Of a stretch of DNA of 25,662 nucleotides, positions 11,213 to 19,284 are shown piece after piece (the first letter of the stretch is position 1; each line of letters starts with the position of its first letter). The stretch covers positions 1 to 25,662 of the forward strand of contig JALLPB010000075.1 of the NCBI GenBank assembly GCA_036939975.1, written 5' to 3'. The notes under the pieces were generated by a model. It saw only the letters and a list, made by a program, of their open reading frames with translations, searched no databases and was not told where the DNA came from. This DNA is from Cyclostephanos tholiformis (taxonomy: Eukaryota; Bacillariophyta; Thalassiosirophyceae; Thalassiosirales; Thalassiosiraceae). The translations under genes were made by a program, and so were the position numbers.

Positions 11213-11698
11213 ATGCCCTGCAATCATAAAAGAAGGATGAAGCCGAGTATTCTTATGCTAGTTGCATGTGCCCAGATTATGTATCCTTGCTTGGTTTGCA
11301 AAGTAAGTGCCACTTCCGTTAGTGATGGCTTTGCACCAGATGTGGCTAAAAGAGGGTTTGATGCTGCACCTGAGTCAAATGAAGAGAGAAAGGAAAAACA
11401 TCCCAGAGCTAGGAAGACCTATCCCGATGATTTTGAGGAGTCAGAGAGGGCCCTGATGCCCAAAGCTAAGAACAAGGTCAAGATGTCCATGCCCAAAGCT
11501 AGGAAGACCTTTCCCGAAGATTTCGAGATGTCAGTTAGGGCACTAATGTACAAGCCCAAAGCTGAGAAGATGTCCATGCCCAAAGCTAGGAAGACCAATC
11601 CCAAAGATGTGAAGATGGGAATGCCCAATGCTAGAAAGACCGCAGCTGAAGCTGAGAAGACGACTACACCCTTGGGGAAAAGAGAGTTTCTTCACTAG
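11213..11698 (+). CDS. Secreted Lys-rich repeat peptide, silaffin-like (KXXK and RXL motifs)
   Basis: A 161-aa precursor from the ATG at 11213; a second ATG at 11237 gives 153 aa and a tidier signal peptide. Residues 9-33 are a signal peptide (basic start, hydrophobic core SILMLVACAQIMY, likely cut near VSA). The mature part is built of imperfect repeats of about 30 residues: KARKT-(Y/F)P-(D/E)DFE near 66-75 and 95-104, each followed by an RAL tripeptide (79-81, 109-111) and a MSMPKARK-type stretch; two shorter copies follow at 123 and 138. KXXK motifs (KARK twice, KAEK) and RXL sites are known hallmarks of diatom silaffin-type proteins, where RXL is a processing site and the lysines carry modifications. 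That role is inference here: the family is not alignable, Ser is scarce, and a generic secreted cationic peptide is the alternative. No intron is seen. Confidence 0.6.
   Translation: MPCNHKRRMKPSILMLVACAQIMYPCLVCKVSATSVSDGFAPDVAKRGFDAAPESNEERKEKHPRARKTYPDDFEESERALMPKAKNKVKMSMPKARKTFPEDFEMSVRALMYKPKAEKMSMPKARKTNPKDVKMGMPNARKTAAEAEKTTTPLGKREFLH
11453..11597 (+). repeat. Internal coding direct repeats in the silaffin-like gene
   Basis: The word GATGTCCATGCCCAAAGCTA appears twice almost unchanged (around 11482 and 11569), with related copies at 11453 (GATGCCCAAAGCTAAGAACA) and 11618 (GAATGCCCAATGCTAGAAAG). The near identity at DNA level, not only protein level, indicates recent unit duplication. 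Confidence 0.75.
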
Positions 11699-11944
11699 AT
11701 GTTTAATCTGGCTAATCAATACATCTTTGTGAGTGATGAAGCCAGCCCCCGATGTCCTGCAACAGTCAGTAGGCAGCTGCGTTTGATGAATTTGATTGGG
11801 CAGAATCAAGAGAGAGAGACGGTACTTCGCAATAGTTTGAAATTATTATTAGCGTACTTATTATTAATGGTGATTTCATTCGAAATCAAGGGCGTAAAAT
11901 TAGCATTGCTGCCCGGGCTCAAAACATCTTTACTTTGAATGATT
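11699..11944. other. Convergent 3' spacer
   Basis: AT-rich stretch after the silaffin-like stop codon, up to the stop codon of the phosphatase gene on the other strand. A 79-codon open frame here has no start context or recognisable features and I treat it as 3' untranslated sequence. Confidence 0.4.
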
Positions 11945-14150
11945 TTAGAAGCTGAATTTCTTTAAGGCTGGACTCATTGATGTCGACGTTCCACGTTCGT
12001 AGTTTTCGGTCTCTAAGGGATCCACAGTATGGTCGTCATCTTCTCCGTCCACAGTGCTCTCTTCATCCTCATCACTGTCCCCATTCTCCTCAGCGATAGA
12101 GTCAAATTTACCCTTATCCCGCTTCTTTCTCCTCATGGTAGTATCGACACCATCAAAATCAATTTTCTTCGATGGCATCTCGCTATCATCAACCATGAAG
12201 ACATTCCTGTCCTTTGTTCCCTCAGGACTGGACATAGTTCTATTGGGGTCAACGGAGGACTTGCGACGTTCGTCAACGACATACTCCTCCTCTTCCTCCA
12301 AAGAGCTATCGAGGTCCTCGCGGCTAGTATTTAATTCATCCTCATCAAACTCTTCCCATGCCTCCTCCTCGCATTCATCTGGCGCATCTTCGGCGGTGTA
12401 TCCCTCTATCAAGCCGAGCTGCACACGCTCTTTGATCTCTGCCTCGCTTAGCATGGCAATGCTGACAGAGTCACGACGGTGCACATACTGGTTGCGGTAC
12501 GCCGGACTGCGATTGATTACTTGCATCTTCTCAAAGTCGATAAGAATGCACCCCGCCATGGCATTGTTGCCTTGGTTGTGATCCTTGGACGTTGAGAATA
12601 CACTTGGGTCGGTAAGAAATAATAGATGAGTTAATGGGAAGGCTTGTGAAAATTTCGACCTGCACATTAAGACATATGGTATGCGCGACTCACGTGAACA
12701 CCCTTGCACCTTTTGACACTGCCACCCCTTCGGCATGAGCCTCGTGTGCACGCATAATGTACGAAAATCCCTGCTGTTGCAGGAAATTCGTAACGGCCTT
12801 GTGCCCAAAGCAAATAGCACCCCCACCGCGAAGGCTGTCCCCGTAGCCGGTATTTTTGTCCACGCTGTAATTTTCCTGATCCTCGGATGCGGGATCGGAC
12901 CAGATACAGTCTGACGCGACCTGCTGATAATCGTCCTCCTCGTGCTCGTACGGAGGGTTGATCCCGGCTACCTTACTCACGTTCAATATGTCCTTAATCC
13001 TCCCGCCCTCCACGGACGAGTCTGATACGGGACGGGGAATGCCGCCATGGACGCAGAAGATGTCCTGGTCGATGACGGCGGCCAGAGGCATCCGGTCGAA
13101 TGTCGAGTTAGTAAGCTCCCACACCTTGTAGCCGAGGTCGTCCCCGAACCGATCCCGACACTGGGCGATGAACGACCGGGCGCCGTAATGCTCCTCCCAC
13201 CCGTTGACGTCGCGAGTCTCGTGATTCCCCCGGAGTAGGAACACTTTCTGGGGAAGCATCAACTTCATCGCGAGGAGGTAAGCCACCACCTCCAGACAAG
13301 ACATGCCCCGATCGACGTAATCCCCCAGGAAGACGAAGTTGCCCGCGGTTAGGGCCATGCCCAAATTCCAAATATTATCCGAGAAGAAGTGCAGGTCCTC
13401 GAGATTGCCATGTATATCCCCGAAGACGTAGGCGGGACTTTGCAAGAAGACGCAACGCGGCTCGTCCTCTAGGATGCCCTTGACCTTCTTGTTGAGCTTG
13501 ATGAGGTCCTTGGCGAACTGCTCCGACTTCAGGTAGCCGACGTGCTCGTTGGGGCTGCGGAACATATCCTGTACGCGATTGATGAGGGCCTCCTTCGGCG
13601 ATGCCTCATCGGGCAGGGAGTTGAGAATGGCCTGGGTGGATATGGAGGCGTTACGGCCCATTCGTGCTCGTTCTGCCAGGAGCTGTTGGGGTGGGGGGGG
13701 GGGGGGGAGGGGGCAAGGTGAACATCGTCGATTGAGAGAGTGATAGATATGGAGGAAGAAAGAGAGGCACCAGGCGAAAAAAGGTAGCAAGCGTCAAGCA
13801 TAGGCAGCAAAGATGACTCCGACCACAACGACGATTCGCCCTACCTGACGCCTCTTGGCACTGCACTTCGAGGTGGAAACGCGGACGGTATTCCCATACG
13901 GCGTTAGCCCCTTTTTCCCCTTCCTCTGTCCCATGATCATGGCCTGCTCCTTACTAAGTCCCGAGATCTTATTCTTAAGGCCGATAACCTCCTTCTCCAG
14001 CGCTGCTATCTTAGCATCGCGCTCGCGAAGGAGGGACTTAGTCTGCTTGTCGGATATCGCGACGATAGTGCCATCGCGTGCCTCGCGCGACCTGCGCCGG
14101 TTGAATGTCGATCCGAGGCCGCCGATGCCGGCGTTTTGAAACACGTTCAT
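11945..14150 (-). CDS. PPP-family Ser/Thr protein phosphatase with N-terminal coiled coil and acidic tail
   Basis: Metal-dependent phosphoprotein phosphatase (PP1/PP2A/PP2B fold). Exons 14150-13845, 13682-12694, 12602-11945; 1953 nt = 650 aa. Residues 33-72 form a coiled coil ([20 protein letters not shown]), followed by a basic linker. The catalytic core carries the family motifs GDIHG (190-194), GDYVDRG (222-228), GNHE (254-257), HGG (314-316), WSDP and RAHE (413-416), with all metal-binding residues present. Between HGG and WSDP there is a longer, acidic insert than in PP1. The usual FSAPNY loop reads [11 protein letters not shown], so the toxin/inhibitor-binding face differs from PP1. After about residue 470 comes a Glu/Asp-rich, phosphorylatable-looking tail of 180 residues with a basic NLS-like MRRKKRDK. 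An in-frame ATG at 14303 would add 51 Arg/Ser-rich residues; I keep the shorter start. Subfamily and target are unknown. Confidence 0.9.
13683..13844 (-). other. Phosphatase intron 1 with long poly-C tract
   Basis: GT-AG intron (donor CAG|GTAGGG, acceptor CCCCAACAG). Its polypyrimidine tract contains a homopolymer of about 15-16 C on the coding strand (G run near 13692-13707 on the given strand), an unusually extreme splice-site tract and a slippage-prone site. Confidence 0.75.
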
Positions 14151-14559
14151 GATATATTCGATAATCCGGAGGGGAGACGACAGTTGCGGGAGAACAGCCG
14201 GACGGAGATGAGAGACGGAGAGTGTGTGTATCGTACGATGAGGTGATGACGATCGTCGAGTGAGCGATTGAAAAAAAAAGCAACGGTATGGTCGGGGCGT
14301 CATTTTTCTCAACGACACTTCGAGTAAAACATAGGAATTCGTAGGATGCCAGATTGAGATAGCGTCTTAAAAAGGCTAAATGCATGAACAAAAAGAGTTT
14401 TTTTTGTGCGGTACTACGATATTCGACGCGACGAGTGTGTGGAAACGTGGAAACCTTTTGCCTCTTCTCTCTTTGTGACAGACGACGAGTAAACAATCGA
14501 TGGGCAGGCCATGAACATTGAGTTGGAAGGATCATTTTTCAGAGTCCTCCAAGTATCCA
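14151..14559. other. Upstream region of the phosphatase gene
   Basis: Spacer between the small minus-strand gene and the phosphatase start. It contains A and T runs (a nine-A run near 14271, an eight-to-nine T run near 14398) and the possible 51-codon N-terminal extension of the phosphatase (14151-14303). No independent gene is convincing. Confidence 0.4.
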
Positions 14560-14843
14560 TCAATTTCGCCAATCAAAATAAATCAATTCACCCAAGACCC
14601 AAGACGACATAGGTTGATGTACTTTTGCAAATGCGCCGTCGATCCCACCCATGGCGCAGGTCCCCAGCGTCGCCACCGCATTAATGAATTCCATTATTTG
14701 TGTTCGCCTAGTATTGGAATCACAGATATATATCGAGGGACCCCGCCGAGCACTCACCCGCTCTTGCTACGTCCCCTCTTCCTGGGACTCTCCAACACCT
14801 CGTCGGGAATGCCATAGTCTTCAATGGTGGACATTATGGTCAT
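14560..14843 (-). CDS. Small hypothetical protein, two exons
   Basis: Not recognised. Exon 1 is 14843-14758 (ATG at 14843, or 14834 three codons later), donor GG|GTGAGT; exon 2 begins at 14707 after an ACTAG acceptor and runs to TGA at 14560. The 50-bp intron is the shortest in the window and the join is in frame: 77 aa. The N-terminus reads STIEDYGIPDEVLESPRKRG, mixed acidic then basic (RKRGRSKSG); exon 2 has a mildly hydrophobic glycine/alanine stretch, FINAVATLGTCAMGGIDGAF. An alternative donor AAA|GTACAT joined to the acceptor TTGGAG would instead end the protein DSEK at 14532. It sits divergent to the CEP120-like gene, 314 bp away. Support is splice motifs plus plausible composition only. 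Confidence 0.5.
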
Positions 14844-15157
14844 GCTTGACGCGCGGATCTTTCCCCTCTATCTCTATCTTTGACGTTGAAAAAAACTGCT
14901 GTGATGAAGGGCCGCGTTTGGGAGCGAAGAGGGGAATATGAAGTGCTGGGGCTCGCTGTTGCGTTATGGTGCCTGACGCAACTCTCTCATATTATTTTTT
15001 TGGAGGTTATGAGGTCGGTGATGTCGATAAGTGATTCTCTGGAATACTAATTCCACATTAACAATTCACGTGCAAGTTTTTCACGGATTTTTATTCGTTT
15101 TCTTTTTCCTCATCGTCGTCCCCCCAAAATTGATGCACCACCCCAACATCCACGGCC
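14844..15157. other. Divergent spacer upstream of the CEP120-like gene
   Basis: Intergenic sequence of 314 bp between a minus-strand small gene and a plus-strand gene, so a likely shared promoter. AT-rich in its middle; contains a CACGTG palindrome at 15067-15072. Nothing else stands out. Confidence 0.4.
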
Positions 15158-17347
15158 ATGTCCGAGCTTCAACGCAGCGGTGCTCTTCAGATAGAAAAAT
15201 GTGAAGGAAATCATTTGCGCACGAGATGTGAGATTCAATGCAGCCAGGAAAATCATAATGAGCAAGAGAACCGCTTCCCCTCAACTTTGCCAACCGCGGA
15301 AGACTGTGCAAACAATTTGTCGTCGATTTTCAGTACTAGGAGTGATAATATATCTGTTGCGAGCGAATCAACTCATTTGCCACGTAAAAATGAAGCGGAT
15401 AATCAGAGTAAACGGCAAGGTGTTCCAGAAAAACTCGTCCGATTTGCCCTGCCGGTCACGACGAACTTAAAGTCGCCGGCACATGACATTCATGTTCTTG
15501 GAAACGGGAGCGAACTGTTCGAAATAATATTATGCATAGAACGATGTCTTGATTTGTGTCAGCTGAGAGCGTCAACGAACGCAAGTGCATCAAGCAGTGC
15601 CAATCCAATCAGAAACCTGTGGTTGTCCTACCGTTTTATTGGAACCATCGTTCAAAGTGACATACTTTCCTATGACAACTCCATACCAATGATAAATACG
15701 TTTCGAATACAGAGCTCGTTGCCGGAGTTAGTACGTTACTTTAATGACAGGAAGAATGCGACATTGAGGATTCACTTGTGCACGGAAGGCGAGGTGCTAG
15801 GTACCTCGTCTATTGATTTACGGCAATTGATCGCTCCTGATCATGATTCCAAAGGAAGGATTTTGCAAAATGAATACATTATCAAATTACGCAGTACTGA
15901 TGATTCGAAAATAGCAGGTGACCAAGGGAGTAGTAATCCATGTCCTCCTCGTATTGCGGTCAAATTATGCATCGATCGCAGTTCTGTGATTGATGCCGTC
16001 GATAATTTTGAACTGTGCCCAGAGAGGGTGCGAAATACTGCTACTTTGTCTTCGTCCACATCTTCTCAAACGATTGCAATAGAATGTGATGATGAAGATC
16101 CCTCTCATAGAGTAAAAGAATCGGCTGATAAAGATTTGTGCGCTCATAATAAAGAAGAGCAATCAAGTGTCAGAGAAGCAGAGCTGTCACGGAGAGAAAA
16201 GGAATTATACCAAGCAACTGCTTCCCTCGAAAGGAAGCGCTGCGAATGGGAGCAATGGAGGTACCGACAAGAAGTAGACTGGCAAGAAAAACTTCGACAC
16301 AAGGAAGACGCGATGCTGAAAGTCGTTGAGGAACGCGCGCGTATTATTGAAAGGGAGCGATTAATTTCCCTTGAATTATCAAAGAACGAATATGAAAAAT
16401 TAGAAGCCAGGCTTCGAAAAGCTCTCATCGATGTTGAGGCGAAGGAACGGCAACTGAAAGACATTGAACTTGGACATCAACATGAACGTAAGAGGAGGCT
16501 TGCTGAGCTGGAATCGAGAGAAAAGCTGATGAAGGAAGAAATGAAGCACTCGATTGACATCGAGGTAAGATCTCTACCTACCATTTCTGCCAGTGTTATA
16601 TTATGCTAATGAAACATTTCTACTTCTGTGAGCAAGCGAGCCAAAACAAATGCAGCAATCGAGCAAGCTGTCATTGCTGGGAAAGCTATGGCTGCAGCAA
16701 ACAAGAAAGTAGATCAGATGGTATCCGAGATGGATCGGCTACGCGAACAACATAGAGCAACACCGGAATACACCCTGCTGCACAAGTTAGCCGAACTCAC
16801 AGGGCAGCTTGCGGATAGCGAAAGACGAATCGAAATATTGAAAGCGGAGAAGAATCAAGTTAACTCTGAAAAGGAGCAATTTCGATCAAATGTTCATAAA
16901 TTGGTAAGGTGTCTTGTACGTTTTGGGTGAAAGTACCATCGAAGATCTTTATTCACTGACTGCCTACATGTCGCGCAGGCAAAAGCACTTCGGCTCGAGA
17001 GGAAAAAGGCTGCTACAAAGAGAGAATTCAACAATCAGCAAGCTCGCCTAAGTTATGATACAAATGAAAAGTCGTTCTTGCTCGGTGGTGGGCAAGCTGA
17101 AGTACAGCAAATCTTGACGGACCTATACAAAATTTCACAAATCAAAGGGCAGCCCATTGCTACAGGTGGTTCCTATGACAGTCAGAACTGTGTGGTGTCG
17201 CAAGACAACAATGCGCATCCAACGCCAAGTGCACAGCCATTGCGCCCGCCAAACAATGTTTACGATTATGTCGGACATTCATCTATGCAACCACAGGGTG
17301 CATCGCATGTTGTAGATTTAAATGATATGCTAGCATACCCAGGATGA
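15158..17347 (+). CDS. CEP120: CEP120-like centriolar protein (C2 domain plus coiled coil), three exons
   Basis: Centriole-elongation protein family. Exons 15158-16564, 16637-16903, 16979-17347; introns of 72 and 75 bp, GT-AG; 2043 nt = 680 aa. Residues 1-105 are disordered. Residues about 110-275 look like a C2 domain of the CEP120 type (LFEIILCIERCLDL, LWLSYRFIGTIVQSD, LRIHLCTEGEVLGTSSIDLR). Residues about 330-605 are a long coiled coil; EYEKLEARLRKALIDVEAKE and the later YTLLHKLAELTGQLADSE to KALRLERKKA resemble in order the C-terminal coil of animal CEP120, which in animals binds centriolar partners. The C-terminal 60 residues are polar. At 680 aa it is shorter than the roughly 990-aa animal proteins, apparently having fewer C2 domains. 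In a diatom it would act in basal bodies of flagellated gametes. Another C2/coiled-coil centrosomal protein is the alternative. Confidence 0.72.
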
Positions 17348-17498
17348 TTCACATTATTAGACTTCCCAACAATATGTACTGCTTATTCTGGGATGTCACC
17401 GTTTATACTGCTGCTGCATTACCGCAGGCACTAAATACAAAAAAATAGAGATGAACTTGTAATGGTGTTTGACGGTAAGTATTACATATGACTATCTA
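17348..17498. other. Convergent 3' spacer
   Basis: Short AT-rich stretch between the stop codon of the CEP120-like gene and that of the leucine-rich-repeat gene on the other strand; presumably both 3' ends. AATACAAAAAAATAG near 17433 could serve as a polyadenylation region. Confidence 0.35.
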
Positions 17499-18941
17499 CT
17501 AAAACACAAAACACGCACCCAGACAGATGTTAACATCGTCGTCATTGTCGTCATCGAGATCTGCATCTACCTCATTGACATTTCTGCCATCGTCGTTGCC
17601 ATAGCCGTCGTCGTTGTCTTCATTGTCATAGTCATCAATCAGGTAAGACAGTACGTTTGGGACGATAATTTTAACCATTGTAATGGAATCGATACGACAC
17701 TGCATCTTCGCATTTTTACTGAGAGTTTCACAGTTCCGGTCACACTGTTCGGTTATTTTTGCTTTCCAGATAGCAAGTTCCAATATTGTGGGGGAGTCGC
17801 TCAATTTTTCGTAGATAGAAAGCTTGAAATCGATGAAATGAAAATAAGGGTTCAAATCAATGGGAGGGATGGCAGGAATGCGCCTAATCATGTCGTGAAT
17901 ATGCATCTGCCATTTCCTATCTTGCACAAGACCGAAACGCTCCGGAATATTTTGTTGGGCGAAAAAGCTGTATGTACGCAGGGACCTTTCGTGAACTCCG
18001 TGATTCCACCAATGCCGAATAGACTCCCCGGATACGAACTGTTCAATCTCATCACAAAACCGGACATTTGTCAATTTTGTGCAATTTTCAAACGCCTTCT
18101 CGTCAATCTCTTTAACAGTGGAGGGGATAACGATGCGATGGAGCGATGTGCACTGGCGAAATGCCCACATCTCAATAGTCTCCAGCCCATCACAAAGCTC
18201 GACAGTCATCAACTTCGAGCAACGATCGAAAGTACGTTCGTTAATATTTTTTACTGATGGTGGGATCACGATGCCCCGCAGTGATGTGCATTCGCGAAAT
18301 GCCGAATGCCCGATCTTCTCAACCCCATCACAAAGCACCACATTCATCAATTGCGAACACCTGCGGAATGCCCCAGTACCTATCACTTTTACAGAAGGGG
18401 AGATCACGATGCGACGTAATGATCTGCAATTGAAAAATGCCGCACTTCCTATCTTCTCGAGCCCCATGCCAAGATTCACATTCCTCAACCGGGAGCAGTG
18501 ACTAAATGCCCCAGTATAGATCAATTTGACAGATGGGGGGACAATGATGTCACGTAATGACGTGCACCAGCAAAATGCCCCATCCCCAATCTCCACCAGC
18601 TCCTTGCCTAGATCCACGTGCCTCAACTGCGAGCAGCTACGGAATGCATCTTCGTAAATCACCTTGACGGATGGGGGGATCACAATGTGACTTAATGATC
18701 GACAATCATGAAATGCCGCATTCCCTATCTTCTCCAGCCCCTCGCATAGATCCACATGCCTCAACCGCGTGTGGCGGAAAAATGCCCCCGCATCAATCAC
18801 TCTGACAGAATCATGAACTTTGACATGAGTTACATCTCGTGGTATATCGCCCCTCCCATGCCCTGTATAAACGTAGTCCCTTCGTTCGCTCCCGGTGTCG
18901 CTCGTGTCTTCGCTCAACCGTTTGCTCCAGATATCACCCAT
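17499..18941 (-). CDS. BspA-like leucine-rich-repeat (LRR_5) protein
   Basis: Intronless, 480 aa from the first ATG in frame (MGDIWSKR). After a short leader with GDIPRDVTHVKVHDSVRVI, residues about 45-290 are ten LRR_5-type repeats of 23 residues arranged as five 46-residue pairs: one half with ...AF..CS.L..V.L...LE.IG, the other with AF..C.SL..IVIPPSVK.I. A degenerate sixth pair follows. LRR_5/BspA-like repeats are expanded in diatoms and other protists; ligand and location are unknown, and no signal peptide or membrane segment is seen, so an intracellular role is likelier than a surface one. Residues about 310-420 form a conserved-looking helical domain (WWNHGVHERSLRTYSFF, IERFGL-like), and the last 50 residues are an Asp/Asn-rich tail from a GAC/GAT/AAC microsatellite. 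Family is firm, function open. Confidence 0.88.
   Translation of the reverse strand: MGDIWSKRLSEDTSDTGSERRDYVYTGHGRGDIPRDVTHVKVHDSVRVIDAGAFFRHTRLRHVDLCEGLEKIGNAAFHDCRSLSHIVIPPSVKVIYEDAFRSCSQLRHVDLGKELVEIGDGAFCWCTSLRDIIVPPSVKLIYTGAFSHCSRLRNVNLGMGLEKIGSAAFFNCRSLRRIVISPSVKVIGTGAFRRCSQLMNVVLCDGVEKIGHSAFRECTSLRGIVIPPSVKNINERTFDRCSKLMTVELCDGLETIEMWAFRQCTSLHRIVIPSTVKEIDEKAFENCTKLTNVRFCDEIEQFVSGESIRHWWNHGVHERSLRTYSFFAQQNIPERFGLVQDRKWQMHIHDMIRRIPAIPPIDLNPYFHFIDFKLSIYEKLSDSPTILELAIWKAKITEQCDRNCETLSKNAKMQCRIDSITMVKIIVPNVLSYLIDDYDNEDNDDGYGNDDGRNVNEVDADLDDDNDDDVNICLGACFVF
18110..18815 (-). repeat. 138-bp coding tandem repeat of the LRR gene
   Basis: Five consecutive units of 46 codons (138 bp) encode LRR pairs, with words such as CCATCTGTCAA/GGGGGGATCACAATG recurring at about 138-bp spacing on the given strand. 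Units are diverged, so duplications are not recent, but the dimeric period shows the gene grew by pair duplication. Confidence 0.75.
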
Positions 18942-19284
18942 GTTGAGATTCAACAAGTTGATGGGATATCCGCGCTGATTAATATTATCCAGTGTGCTCC
19001 GGCCACGACGGCGGCCTCTCGCGTCCTGTCAAGTAAAAGTCGACCGCCGTCGTCTATCATGGCGGTTCAGGTGCCCGGCTGCAGACGACGGAGAATGGCT
19101 ACAATTATCATTATCATCCCACCCCCCTTGGTCTGTTGATTGACGACATTATTTTGGGTGTTATATTTTTTTTTGTGCGGCCATATTATTGGCGAGGAAG
19201 GAAAATAATTTTATCGTAATTTACACATATAATATTATTATTATTTTGTTTGCTCGCTGCCACCACCGTCTATGCGAATCTGTA
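18942..19284. other. Divergent spacer between LRR and E3 ligase genes
   Basis: Probable bidirectional promoter. It is CpG-rich to about 19090 and AT-rich afterwards, with ATTATT repeats at 19231-19245. No coding sequence of its own is convincing. Confidence 0.4.

Noticed and set aside
11699..11938. 79-codon open frame directly after the silaffin-like stop
   Set aside because: No similarity to the repeat region, AT-rich, and no splice signal linking it; probably 3' untranslated.
14518..14817. 99-codon plus-strand open frame
   Set aside because: Overlaps the small minus-strand gene, whose two exons join at consensus splice sites; the plus frame has no features.
17469..18257. 262-codon plus-strand open frame with hydrophobic Ile/Val start
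   Set aside because: It is the antisense of the LRR gene; its hydrophobic part is the complement of the Asp/Asn-rich tail microsatellite.
18756..19139. 127-codon plus-strand open frame in the LRR / E3 spacer
   Set aside because: Starts inside the LRR gene antisense and has no recognisable content; treated as chance.
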